Shown in pieces: positions 26,831-35,467 of a DNA stretch of 64,000 bases (position 1 is the first letter of the stretch; each line of letters begins with the position of its first letter). A program made the position numbers and the translations under genes. This DNA comes from an uncultured Atopobiaceae bacterium (GTDB lineage: Bacteria; Actinomycetota; Coriobacteriia; Coriobacteriales; Atopobiaceae). The stretch is taken from the NCBI GenBank assembly GCA_934792625.1, contig CAKVON010000006.1, forward strand, positions 1 to 64,000, read 5' to 3'. Below the pieces are notes generated by a model. That model had not been told where the DNA came from. It saw only the letters and a list, made by a program, of their open reading frames with translations, and did no database searches.

Positions 26831-28219
26831 CTAATTAAGGGCTAGCACCCCATCAACGAACATGCGACAGACGCTTAGGGGGTGCTCGGGGAAAAATTCA
26901 TCATACTCAGGCGCCTCGGAGCGGTTCATGGGGATACCGCTGGTGTAGTCGCAATCGTACGGGTCGCATGACCAACCCTCAAGGCTCGGCCCAATCTTCC
27001 CCTCATTGCGAAGCTTCGCCATCACGAGCGAGTCGCGCATCCCCATGGTCCCCCGCTCGTCAAAGGTTCCCTGGATTCCAATGGCACCTGTCGGGCGGCG
27101 GACATCCATCGTCAACGCGTAACTAACACCACCAAGTTGTTTGACCGTCTTGACTATGGTGAAAGCGACCTCCATTCCTGCTGCCGTTTTGCAGCAAGAG
27201 GCGGCGATGATGCCCTGGCGATCGGAAAGACTCAGACGAGCGCCCTCGAGAAGAAGGCCCTCATCCATGGGCAAAGCGGCATCCGAGGATACTGGGCGAA
27301 CGTTCACGACGCACTGATATCCATCGCCACGTCCGCCAAAACAAGTCATGTCATCGGGGTCGTCAGGAGCAGGTCGAAGCTCTCGCATTCCACCAGGGAG
27401 CACGAGACGAGACCCACAGGCGCCAACCTCAACGTTCTTGGGCGCCTCAATCTGAGCGATCAGCTCCGTTGGCAGAACGTTCTCGCACGAACTGGCGTCA
27501 TTCTCAGACTGCCCGTCAATGAACATGGCAATCGCGCTCTTCGCGATTGCCTGCGTGGCAACCACATCCATACCGCCACCGACGACGCCACCCACAAGGG
27601 GAACCATCTTCCCGAGGTTGATTACCCCCTTCTCTCCGAACTTCGTAAGAAGGCGGTATCCAATCTTCTGATTAATCTTGGTGAGCGCAGCCCCTGGGAT
27701 CTTCTTGATTGCCGCAGTAGCGGTCTTGGTTCCGATGGTCACTCCCGTCTGCTTGACTACATCAGCGACCGTGGTACCCGTCAGGCACATGTAAACCATG
27801 GTCTGGACCTGGTCGGACTTCACATCGAATCCGCCCATCCGCGCAATGGCGCCAATCATGCGCATCTGCACATACAGGACGCTGCTGATGTTGGCGGGGA
27901 TTGCCACGGGCAGAGTGAGAAGACCACCGAGGCCGGTTACGAAGCCCGAGGTTCCACACTTCATGACCTGCCAGCGAGCAAGGGCAATGGCCGCCTTTCT
28001 CGGCGACCCCTCCCGGGCAAGGTAATCCTGCGCCATCTCCTCTACCGAACGGCTGACCTTGGGAACACCATTCAAGGCACTCTGGTAGACGACATCCAGA
28101 ATCTCTGCCGCCTGGCCTTCGCTCAGCCTATCCGCATCAAAAGCAGGGGCATCGGCACCCACAAGCGTGGCATCATGCGACGCCGCGCCTTCCGAGTGCC
28201 TAATTATCTTCTCCCCCAT
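26831..28219 (-). CDS. EcsC-family protein with extra C-terminal domain
   Basis: A 462-residue protein. Residues about 35-250 match the EcsC family: hydrophobic, Gly-rich segments such as GLGGLLTLPVAIPANISSVLYVQMRMIGAIA and KMVPLVGGVVGGGMDVVAT, suggesting membrane association. The C-terminal half (about 270-462) is a separate alpha/beta domain I do not recognise. AGGGG precedes the ATG at 28219. It is the downstream member of a minus-strand run with two DUF4230 genes, 33 bp from the lipoprotein gene. Confidence 0.7.
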   Translation of the reverse strand: MGEKIIRHSEGAASHDATLVGADAPAFDADRLSEGQAAEILDVVYQSALNGVPKVSRSVEEMAQDYLAREGSPRKAAIALARWQVMKCGTSGFVTGLGGLLTLPVAIPANISSVLYVQMRMIGAIARMGGFDVKSDQVQTMVYMCLTGTTVADVVKQTGVTIGTKTATAAIKKIPGAALTKINQKIGYRLLTKFGEKGVINLGKMVPLVGGVVGGGMDVVATQAIAKSAIAMFIDGQSENDASSCENVLPTELIAQIEAPKNVEVGACGSRLVLPGGMRELRPAPDDPDDMTCFGGRGDGYQCVVNVRPVSSDAALPMDEGLLLEGARLSLSDRQGIIAASCCKTAAGMEVAFTIVKTVKQLGGVSYALTMDVRRPTGAIGIQGTFDERGTMGMRDSLVMAKLRNEGKIGPSLEGWSCDPYDCDYTSGIPMNRSEAPEYDEFFPEHPLSVCRMFVDGVLALN

Positions 28220-28252
28220 CGCGCCACCCCTCACTGCACCCATCTTGGCCCG

Positions 28253-28834
28253 TCACTTCGCCTCGACAAACTCGACCGAGTAGTTATCGCCGTTTGCCTT
28301 ACCCACGCTCTTTACGTAGTTCTCGATCATGACCTTCGCACGGTCCTCGGCCATGTCCATAAGGCTCGAGTCGCCCTCAACCGCCTCGACCATGTCCTTC
28401 TGCGCCTGAATCATCGCGTCTTTCTTGTCGTAAGTCGTGATGGTCGCCAACAGTCCCTTCTCGCAATAGACATCCGAGAAGGACTTCTCGTCAGCATCAG
28501 GCGTTCCAAGCACCTGCGCCTTAGGCATGGACACCCTGACCACACCCTCGCTATCTGGTTGCGAAATCTTGAGCTCCGACGCATTGATGCCCACACGGAC
28601 CTTGCCGTCATACTCGAACCAAGCTCGCTTGAAGTCGACGTTTATGCCAAACAACAGGTTGGTCCCATCGTTCTTGATCGTTGCCACGTTGTGGAGCGTG
28701 TACTCCATGGTCGAAAGCTCGGCGATGTTTTTGGCACCTCCGAAATCGTCCTCCTTCGCCTGGGCACAGCCCGCAAGGCATGCGACCGAGAGCACGATGG
28801 GCACGAGAGCCCCAAGAAACCTACTTCCCCTCAT
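28253..28834 (-). CDS. DUF4230-family lipoprotein
   Basis: A 193-residue lipoprotein. The signal peptide (GALVPIVLSVACLAGC) has a clear lipobox LAGC. The mature part has the DUF4230 pattern: ELSTMEYTLHNVATI, then FEYDGKVRVGINASELKI and a helical C terminus. The ATG at 28834 overlaps the end of the upstream DUF4230 gene by 14 bp, so translation is coupled. Function of the family is unknown; location is the outer face of the membrane. Confidence 0.8.
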   Translation of the reverse strand: MRGSRFLGALVPIVLSVACLAGCAQAKEDDFGGAKNIAELSTMEYTLHNVATIKNDGTNLLFGINVDFKRAWFEYDGKVRVGINASELKISQPDSEGVVRVSMPKAQVLGTPDADEKSFSDVYCEKGLLATITTYDKKDAMIQAQKDMVEAVEGDSSLMDMAEDRAKVMIENYVKSVGKANGDNYSVEFVEAK

Positions 28835-29538
28835 CGTTTGCCCCCTTCGCGCTCGACTTGTCAGCCTTGTCGGCACCAGTCTCATCGGCATCTGCGGCCT
28901 TGTTTGCAGCTTTCTGCTTCTCGTACTCCGAGAGGGGCTTGAACTCCATGGTCCACTCATCCGAACCATCTCGATTGATCAGGGGCATGGTCAGACCCTC
29001 GACAAGACCCTCGAGGTTGGTCTTTGCCTGCTGCTTGATATAGGTCTTGTTGACGTCGGTTGCGGCATCCTTCTTGCACAGCGCGATAACGTCGGGAAGG
29101 TCGGCGGTGGCACCCGCGGGGAGAAAGTCAAAGCTCTTCTCCTCGACAACAGGGTTTTCCAAAGTCGCCTCGGGCAGGTAGGCGGTTACAACCTTGTTGT
29201 CGGTATCCATATCAAACTGTATGTCGGACATCTTGAAGCTGGCCCGAACATGAGCCTTGTACTTGACGCGATAGTCAATTGTGTCAATGACGCCGGCAAT
29301 CTTACCGTGCTTCTCGGCAATGCCGTGGTAGACATAATCGACCGTGGAAAGGTTGTCCAACTGGACGGCGTTCTTAAGATCGGATGTCGAGAAGAACTCC
29401 GTCTCTGGGGCAAAAACGGTCAGTCTGAGCGCCGTGATGACGACAACCAGCACGGCGAGACCTGCTACAGCCAGCTTTATCTGGCGTACTTTAGGAAAGT
29501 CGCCTAGGAGGCGCCCCCCCCCGCACTTTTTCACTCAT
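28821..29538 (-). pseudogene. DUF4230 membrane protein with a poly-G frame break at its start
   Basis: A 237-residue reading frame: one N-terminal helix (LAVAGLAVLVVVITALRL), a DUF4230 domain (LSTVDYVYHGIAEKHGKIAG onwards) and a Lys/Ala/Asp-rich tail. The ideal start is ATG 29538, six bases after AGGAGG, but a run of nine G (29512-29522 area) puts it out of frame and it stops after 15 codons. With eight G it would read straight into the protein. A GTG at 29534 is in frame and could serve at lower efficiency. Either a sequencing error, a mutation or a phase-variable tract. Confidence 0.65.
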
Positions 29539-29658
29539 AGCAAACCTCCTGAAAGCGTCTTTTAGGGTGCTTCTGTTGTAGCCGAAGCCGGCAGGGCGAA
29601 CAAGACACAACCTATAGATGGAGTGGACGTCTCGCTCCTAATGGCCGACACTTTTGCG

Positions 29659-29922
29659 TTAGACCTCGTCGGGCAGACCCTCATCGGTCATTTCCGACGC
29701 ACGTTCGCGCATCAGCCTGGTGAGCGCCGCCAGGTACTCAAGCGCCATCTTGTACTGGACGTCCTCGCTTGGACATATGAACACATAGTCTCGAGGTTCC
29801 GGGTTTGCAAAGAAGTCTTCCAGCTCCTCCAGGCACGCCGTCAACCTGCGGCGCTCCTCAATCAGCCGAGAGTACGGCTCCCCGCACAACCCATCAACGA
29901 ATGTCTCCGGCGATATCATCAT
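29659..29922 (-). CDS. Small acidic helical protein of unknown function
   Basis: An 87-residue protein with no recognised domain. It starts at ATG 29922 (a second Met follows at once) after GAGAGGTGC. It is largely helical and acidic: LIEERRRLTACLEELEDFFANPE, then VQYKMALEYLAALTRLMRERASEM, ending EGLPDEV. Codons for GLPDEV-stop resemble the minus-strand sequence just past the 613-residue gene (26704-26725, 19 of 21 bases alike), hinting at a local duplication. Confidence 0.5.
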   Translation of the reverse strand: MMISPETFVDGLCGEPYSRLIEERRRLTACLEELEDFFANPEPRDYVFICPSEDVQYKMALEYLAALTRLMRERASEMTDEGLPDEV

Positions 29923-30021
29923 GTCGATGCACCTCTCATCTGGCCTGCGGCGGCAAGTCTCCCGACCCATAGGGATCTGCTATCGTTGCGTCGATTCTCC
30001 GTCCTCGCTCGGACACAAATT

Positions 30022-30062
30022 CGGCGGGGCCAGACGCGATACGCTCGCACCTGGCCCCGCCG
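30022..30062 (-). terminator. Terminator of the arc operon
   Basis: Perfect 12-bp stem CGGCGGGGCCAG / CTGGCCCCGCCG, 65 bp past the arcB stop; the T tail on the minus strand is short (AATTTGTG). Confidence 0.65.
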
Positions 30063-30127
30063 TTATACCTGGCAGGCTTTGATAGTCGCCCAGAGAATCA
30101 CTCCTTGGGCGAAGGAAGACTCTCCCC

Positions 30128-31135
30128 CTACTTCAGGGTCGCGTACATCACGGCCTTGATCGTGTGCATGCGGTTCTCGGCCTCCTGGAAGACGCGGGAC
30201 TGCTTGGACTCGAACACCTCGTCGGTGACCTCCATCTCGGTCACGCCGAACTTCTCGGCAATCTCGGCACCAATAGTGGTGTTGGTGTCGTGGAACGAGG
30301 GCAGGCAGTGCAGGAAGATTGCCTCGGGCTTGGCCATAGCCATGACATCAGAGGTAACGCGGTAGGGCGAAAGCAGCTTGATGCGGCTCTCCCAGAGCTC
30401 GGCGGGCTGGCCCATGCCGACCCACACGTCGGTGTAGATGGCGTCGGCGTCGCGCGCGCCCTCCTCGACGTCGTCGGTCACCGTGATCGTGCAGCCGTTC
30501 TCGGCAGCGATGGCCTCGCAGGTGGCGAGGAACTCGGGATCGTAGTGCGTGGCGCCCTCGCCCTCGGCGATGGGGCCGCAGGAGCAGTAGTTGATGCCCA
30601 GCTTGGCGCACATGATCATCAGAGAGTCGGCGACGTTGCCCGCGTGCTTGCCAAAGAAGGTGAGCTTGCGGCCGCGAAGGTCGCCGAACTCCTCGCGCAT
30701 GGTCAGGATGTCGGCGAGGGCCTGCGTGGGGTGGAACTCGGTGGTCAGGCCGTTCCACACGGGAACGCCAGCATTGGCGCCCAGGCACTCGACCTTCTCC
30801 TGCTCGAAGCCGCGATACTCGATGCCGTCGTACATGCGACCCAGGACGCGCGCGGTGTCCTCGATGGACTCCTTCTTGCCCATCTGGGAGGAACCGGGCT
30901 CGAGGTAGGTGACACCCATGCCCAGGTCCATGCCGCCGACCTCGAAGGCGCAACGGGTGCGCGTGGAGGTCTTCTCAAAGAGAAGGACGATGTTCTTGCC
31001 CTCGAGGTAACGGTGGGGAACGCCGGCACGCTTCATGCGCTTGAAGTCGGCGGAGAGCTCCAGCAGGTACTCGACCTGCTCGGTCGAGAAGTCCAGGAGC
31101 TTGAGGAAGTTCTTTCCGGAGAGGCTAACACCCAT
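30128..31135 (-). CDS. arcB: Ornithine carbamoyltransferase (catabolic)
   Basis: A 335-residue enzyme running citrulline phosphorolysis to ornithine and carbamoyl phosphate in the arginine deiminase pathway. Motifs: carbamoyl-phosphate loop [52 protein letters not shown], and the ornithine site with catalytic Cys (HCLPSFHD). Length and context (after arcD and arcA) point to the catabolic enzyme. No carbamate kinase (arcC) follows; it must be elsewhere. AAAGGAAC precedes the ATG. Confidence 0.97.
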   Translation of the reverse strand: MGVSLSGKNFLKLLDFSTEQVEYLLELSADFKRMKRAGVPHRYLEGKNIVLLFEKTSTRTRCAFEVGGMDLGMGVTYLEPGSSQMGKKESIEDTARVLGRMYDGIEYRGFEQEKVECLGANAGVPVWNGLTTEFHPTQALADILTMREEFGDLRGRKLTFFGKHAGNVADSLMIMCAKLGINYCSCGPIAEGEGATHYDPEFLATCEAIAAENGCTITVTDDVEEGARDADAIYTDVWVGMGQPAELWESRIKLLSPYRVTSDVMAMAKPEAIFLHCLPSFHDTNTTIGAEIAEKFGVTEMEVTDEVFESKQSRVFQEAENRMHTIKAVMYATLK

Positions 31136-31174
31136 TGTCGGTTCCTTTCTGGGCGGGGCTGTTTGAAGGAGTGG

Positions 31175-31215
31175 GGCCTGGCGGGCGGGAGAAGGGAGGG
31201 GACGCCCGCCAGGCC
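31175..31215 (-). terminator. Intercistronic hairpin between arcA and arcB
   Basis: Perfect 13-bp stem GGCCTGGCGGGCG / CGCCCGCCAGGCC with a 15-base loop in the 105-bp arcA-arcB gap, without a T run on the minus strand. It may act as an RNA-stability or attenuation element setting the arcA:arcB ratio. Confidence 0.5.
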
Positions 31216-31240
31216 AAAAGGAGGGGCTGCGGGGACAGGC

Positions 31241-32479
31241 CTAGAGGTCGACGCGCTCGAACGGCATGGTCATGCAGCGGGGACCGCCACGGCCACGCGA
31301 GAGCTCCTCGGACGGGGCGACGACAAGCTCGACACCAGCCTTGTACAGGGCGTCGTTGGTCACGGTGTTGCGCTCGTAGACGCAGACCTTACCCGGCGCC
31401 AGGGCCAGGGTGTTGGAGCCGTCGTTCCACTGCTCGCGGGAGGCCTCGATCGGGTCGCCGGCACCGCACTCGATGAGCTGCACGTGGTCGACGCCGGTGG
31501 CCTGCTCGAGGATGTGCTGCAGGGTGTCGTCCATCTCCTGGATGTTGACCTCGCCCTGGGTGGCGCCCTTGGTCAGGCGGTAGACGCGCAGGGTCTCGAA
31601 GATGCCCGGGTAGACGGTGAACTTGTCGACGTCGATCTGGGTGCAGACCGTGTCCAGGTGCATGTAGGCATAGCCGTACGGGATCTTGATGGCGTAGACC
31701 TGTTCGATCTCGGACTCGCCCTCGCCCCAGAACAGGTTCTGGGCGAGTCGCTCGATGGCAGAGGCCTCGGTGCGCTGCGACAGGCCGATGGCCAGGGTCT
31801 TGGCGTTGATGTTCAGGACGTCGCCGCCCTCGATGTGCCACTTGCTGTCGTGGTCGTACCAGATGGGGGCGCCCGCGTAGTCGGGGTGGTGGCGCAGGAT
31901 CGTCTCGTAGAAGATGACCTCACGGTTGCGCTGCGGCCAGTACATCCTGTTCATGGTCGCGCCACGGCCGACGACGGCCAAAGGATCGCGCGAGAAGTAC
32001 GAGCTGGGCAGCGGGCACACGACGATGTCGTCGGGCTTGGCATCCTCGGAGTCCAGAAGCGCCAGCGAGCCGGTGCGCGGCACGTCCAGGTCGCGGAAGT
32101 AGTAGCCACCCATGGCCGCGAGGACGAACTCGTAGTTGTCCTCGATCGAGTCCAGGCGCTCCTTGACGGCGGCCCTCAGCGCGGCGTTGGCGATGTTGGC
32201 CTCGTCGAGGAACTTCTCGGTAAAGGCAGGGCGCACAGTGGGGTCGGCGTCGAAGGCCTCGGCGCACATGCGCTCCATGTAGAGGACCTCGGCGCCGTTG
32301 TCGCGCAGCAGCTGCGTGAAGGCGTCGTGCTCCTTCTGGGCGTACTCCAGGTAGAAGGCGTCGTGGATCCAGACCTTCTCGAAGTCCTCGGGCTTGAGGT
32401 TGACGAGGTCCTTGCCGGGACGGTGGACCATGACGCGCTTGAGGGCGCCGATCTCGCTGTGGACGTTGAGTCCCTTCAT
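31241..32479 (-). CDS. arcA: Arginine deiminase
   Basis: A 412-residue enzyme hydrolysing L-arginine to citrulline and ammonia. All catalytic elements are visible: Asp in YFSRDP, Glu in HIEGGDV, His and Asp in HLDT, and the nucleophile Cys in GGPRCMTMP close to the C terminus. AAAGGATC precedes the ATG at 32479. Middle gene of arcD-arcA-arcB. Confidence 0.98.
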   Translation of the reverse strand: MKGLNVHSEIGALKRVMVHRPGKDLVNLKPEDFEKVWIHDAFYLEYAQKEHDAFTQLLRDNGAEVLYMERMCAEAFDADPTVRPAFTEKFLDEANIANAALRAAVKERLDSIEDNYEFVLAAMGGYYFRDLDVPRTGSLALLDSEDAKPDDIVVCPLPSSYFSRDPLAVVGRGATMNRMYWPQRNREVIFYETILRHHPDYAGAPIWYDHDSKWHIEGGDVLNINAKTLAIGLSQRTEASAIERLAQNLFWGEGESEIEQVYAIKIPYGYAYMHLDTVCTQIDVDKFTVYPGIFETLRVYRLTKGATQGEVNIQEMDDTLQHILEQATGVDHVQLIECGAGDPIEASREQWNDGSNTLALAPGKVCVYERNTVTNDALYKAGVELVVAPSEELSRGRGGPRCMTMPFERVDL

Positions 32480-32518
32480 TGTTCAGATCCTTTCGTAGGG
32501 TTCGACGGGGTCAGGCGA

Positions 32519-33970
32519 CTACAGCGGCATGAAGCCGGAGATCGCGACGAAGACGATGTTGATGACGCTGACGACCAAGAAGAACTTCCAGCAGGTCTTC
32601 CACCACTGCCCGAGCGAGATCTTGCAGACGCCAAGGCCGGCGACCAGAATCGCACTCGTGGGGCAGATGAGGGTCATCGTCGTGGCGCCCATGGACAGGG
32701 CGGTGACGGCGGCCTCGGGGTTGAGGCCCATGAGCTCGGTCAGCGGCCCGAAGATGGGCATGGTCAGGGCGGCCAGGCCCGAGGAGGACGGGACAAGAAT
32801 CGCGAGCAGGTTCTCCATAACGTACAGGATGGTGGTGAACAGCGCGGAGGGCATGCCGGCAAGCGAGGTGGCCAGGGCGTTGAGGATGGTGTCGATCACC
32901 ATGCCGTTTTGTGCGATGACCAGGATGCCGCGGGCAAAGCCGACGACGACCGCGGAGAAGGCGAAGTCGGCGAGACCACGGACGAACTCGTCGGCAATCT
33001 CCTTCTGGCCCATGCCAGAGACGACGCCGGAGAGGATGCCCATGGCCAGGAAGACGGCCGAGATCTCGACCATGTACCAGCCCTGGGTGATAAGACCCCA
33101 GACAATGAGTGCCATGCCAAGGGCAAAGACCACCAGCACGCCCTTCTGGCGGGCGCCAAAGTCGGCGTCAAGGGCATTGCCGTCGGCGTTGAACTCGAGG
33201 CGCTTCTCGACATCGTCGGCATAGGTGATGGAAGACTCGGGGTTGGCCTTGACGCTGCGGGCGTAGGCCACGACGAAGACGATGCCAACACCGAGAAGGA
33301 CAACCCAGGCGATGGCGCGCAGCCACAGCTGGGGGTTGCCCGTGATGCCGATGATGCCCTGGGCAATGAGGACGCTGAACGGGTTGACCGTCGAGGCGAT
33401 GTAGCCAAGGCGGGCACCCAGGAAGACGACCATGAAGGCCGTCATCGAGTCGAGGCCCATCGCGAACATGATGGGGAGAAGGATCGCGTAGAACGGCAGG
33501 GTCTCCTCTGCCATGCCGATGGTCGTGCCGCCAAGGGCGAACAGCGCCATCGCGATCGGGATGAGGATGATGTCCTTGTCCTTGAGCCTGCGGACCACGC
33601 GGCTCATGCCGGCGGTAATGGCGCCGGTCTTGGTAATGATCTGGAACGAGCCACCGACGACCAGGATGAAGGCGATGACCTCGACGGCCGCCTCGATGCC
33701 CAGGGCGGGAGCCTCGAGCACGTCAGTAATGCCCTGACGCAGGTCGACAGTCTCGCCCGTCTCCTCGTCGACGTAGGTCTTGTCGGTGGTGGTGTAGGTG
33801 CCTGCGACGGTTACCTCGCGGCCGTTGACCTCGGCTCGCTCGAAAGTACCCGAGGGAATCACCCAGGTAAGAATCGCCATGACCGCCATGAGCGCAAAGA
33901 TGATCGTGTAGACGTGCGGGACGCGCAGCTTGAACTTCTTGCCGCCCGCGGCCTCGCTAGTGGATGCCAT
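32519..33970 (-). CDS. YfcC-family transporter, likely arginine/ornithine exchanger
   Basis: A 483-residue membrane protein of the YfcC family (C4-dicarboxylate-carrier superfamily) with about twelve helices. Family members in arc operons replace the classical ArcD and exchange arginine for ornithine; that role is inferred from position, 39 bp upstream of arcA. Motifs include ALGGTTIGMAEETLPFYAILLPIM and the second-half counterpart VPSSSGLAALTMPIFGPLTEL. A large extracellular loop follows helix 1. GGAGG precedes the ATG at 33970. First gene of the operon. Confidence 0.85.
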   Translation of the reverse strand: MASTSEAAGGKKFKLRVPHVYTIIFALMAVMAILTWVIPSGTFERAEVNGREVTVAGTYTTTDKTYVDEETGETVDLRQGITDVLEAPALGIEAAVEVIAFILVVGGSFQIITKTGAITAGMSRVVRRLKDKDIILIPIAMALFALGGTTIGMAEETLPFYAILLPIMFAMGLDSMTAFMVVFLGARLGYIASTVNPFSVLIAQGIIGITGNPQLWLRAIAWVVLLGVGIVFVVAYARSVKANPESSITYADDVEKRLEFNADGNALDADFGARQKGVLVVFALGMALIVWGLITQGWYMVEISAVFLAMGILSGVVSGMGQKEIADEFVRGLADFAFSAVVVGFARGILVIAQNGMVIDTILNALATSLAGMPSALFTTILYVMENLLAILVPSSSGLAALTMPIFGPLTELMGLNPEAAVTALSMGATTMTLICPTSAILVAGLGVCKISLGQWWKTCWKFFLVVSVINIVFVAISGFMPL

Positions 33971-34095
33971 CTGCTTTCGCCTCCATATACCTCGTTGGGT
34001 TAGGTCCAGCTGGTGGCTCCATTTTGTTTTGGCCTGGGGCGGTCGGGAAAAGGTGCCGCCCAACGTTCACCCTCGTGTCGTTCGCGTTTCATAAA

Positions 34096-34143
34096 GTGAC
34101 GTTTAACGTCACGTTGATTAATTCGCGATGACGTATCACGTCA
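34096..34143. promoter_or_regulatory. Paired TGACGT-N3-ACGTCA palindromes (arc divergent operator)
   Basis: GTGACGTTTAACGTCAC (34096-34112) and TGACGTATCACGTCA (34129-34143) are perfect palindromes with the same half-site and 3-base centre. Their centres are 32 bp apart, three helical turns, and a further half-site ACGTCA lies at 34160-34165. They sit between arcD (minus) and the arginine-deiminase-like gene (plus), so one dimeric regulator bound cooperatively could control both. The XRE protein at 35468 is the nearest candidate. Confidence 0.7.
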
Positions 34144-34218
34144 CACGTCTTTTTCACGCACGTCATCCGTCCGCAATTACATAGGATGCAGACCAGACAA
34201 CTCAAAGGAGCACATGTA

Positions 34219-35466
34219 ATGCCAGGCATCAACATCAACAACGACATCGGAACCATGCGACGTGCCATCGTCCACGTCCCCGGACGCGAGGCGGGCGACA
34301 ACTCGCTGGTCGGTTTCGAGCAGGCCTTTCAAATTCGCGCCTCCTTCGGACGCAGTGCGTTCGACTACCAGCGCGCCGCCATCGAACACGAGTCTCTCAC
34401 CACGGCACTTGCCGAGCAGGGCGTCGAGCTTGTGACCATGGACGACCTGCTGTGCGAGGCACTTGACTCCTCCCCCAAGGCCCGCCGAGAGTTCTGCCGC
34501 GACTACGCCAGCCAAAGTGGCAGCGTTGGCACCGAGCTTCAACGGGCGATTACCGACTTCCTCATGTCGTCCGAATCCAACGCACAACTCATCCAGCGCG
34601 CGCTGGACGGAGTCACCTACGGCGAGGCGTTTCCCGACGCCCCGAGCACCCACCCCCTGCTGCAGGCAATGGACGCCCAAACCGACTCCGCGGCCCAACT
34701 CGCCATCCCGCTTGCCACCGCGTACTTCACCAAGGACCCCGTCATCCCCGTGGGAAAGGGCGCGGCCCTCTGCAACATGTACTGGTCCGAACGCGCCCGC
34801 GAGGCCCTCTTCTACCGCACGATACTCACTTGGCACCCCGACTTCCGTGGCACAAGCCTGTGGTCCGACGAGATGGGCTCCTACCACATCGAGGGCGGCG
34901 ACGTCATGCGCCTGAGCCCCACCGCTATCGCAATCGGCGTCTCCGACCGTACCGAACCCGCCGCAGCCCAAGCACTGGCAGAAACCTTGCTATGGGACGC
35001 AGGTATCGAGAAGGTCCTCGTTCTGCGAGTTCCCTCCCGCGGACGCAGGTTGCACCTCGACACCTTCCTGTCACGTGTCGACGTCGACAGCTTCCTCGTT
35101 AGTCCCGAGCTCGAAGATCTTCACGAATCCTGGCAGCTGACACGTGGCAGGCGCAAGCACACCATCAAGGTGGAAGCCCTCACCACCCCGCTCGCCTCCC
35201 TGCTCGGCCAGGCCACGGGTGCCGGCACTTGTCGCCTAATCGGTCTCTCCCATGTGGTCTCGCCAGCAACAGGACCTGATGGCCTCTCCGCATCAAACCT
35301 GGCGCTGGCCCCCGGTAAGCTCTGCGTCCTCAAGGGCAACAACGCCGTCAACGAGACCCTCTCGGCCGCAGGAATGGACCTCGTAGAAATCGCGCTCGAC
35401 GAGCTCACCTACGGCTTCGGTGGCCCCGACTCCCTCGTCCTGCCCATCTGGCGCGAGGACCTCTAG
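34219..35466 (+). CDS. Arginine-deiminase-like protein lacking the catalytic cysteine
   Basis: A 415-residue ArcA paralogue. It keeps the Asp (YFTKDP), Glu (HIEGGDV) and His/Asp (HLDT) of the active site, but the C-terminal GGPRC of ArcA is GGPDS here, so the nucleophilic Cys is replaced by Ser. Sequence elsewhere has drifted strongly from ArcA at 31241. The ATG at 34219 follows AAAGGAGC. The stop is one base from the ATG of the downstream XRE regulator. A non-catalytic arginine-binding or sensing role is inferred; residual or different chemistry cannot be excluded. Confidence 0.8.
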   Translation: MPGININNDIGTMRRAIVHVPGREAGDNSLVGFEQAFQIRASFGRSAFDYQRAAIEHESLTTALAEQGVELVTMDDLLCEALDSSPKARREFCRDYASQSGSVGTELQRAITDFLMSSESNAQLIQRALDGVTYGEAFPDAPSTHPLLQAMDAQTDSAAQLAIPLATAYFTKDPVIPVGKGAALCNMYWSERAREALFYRTILTWHPDFRGTSLWSDEMGSYHIEGGDVMRLSPTAIAIGVSDRTEPAAAQALAETLLWDAGIEKVLVLRVPSRGRRLHLDTFLSRVDVDSFLVSPELEDLHESWQLTRGRRKHTIKVEALTTPLASLLGQATGAGTCRLIGLSHVVSPATGPDGLSASNLALAPGKLCVLKGNNAVNETLSAAGMDLVEIALDELTYGFGGPDSLVLPIWREDL

Positions 35467-35467
35467 C

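Noticed and set aside
30164..34003. Very long open frame (over 1,200 codons) on the plus strand opposite arcB-arcA-arcD
   Set aside because: It is the antisense shadow of three clear enzyme/transporter genes; high GC keeps the frame open. Low-complexity Val/Ala/Gly/Asp product and no ribosome binding site.
34186..34218. Upstream ATG (34186) for the ADI-like gene
   Set aside because: The ribosome binding site AAAGGAGC lies downstream of it and fits ATG 34219 instead.
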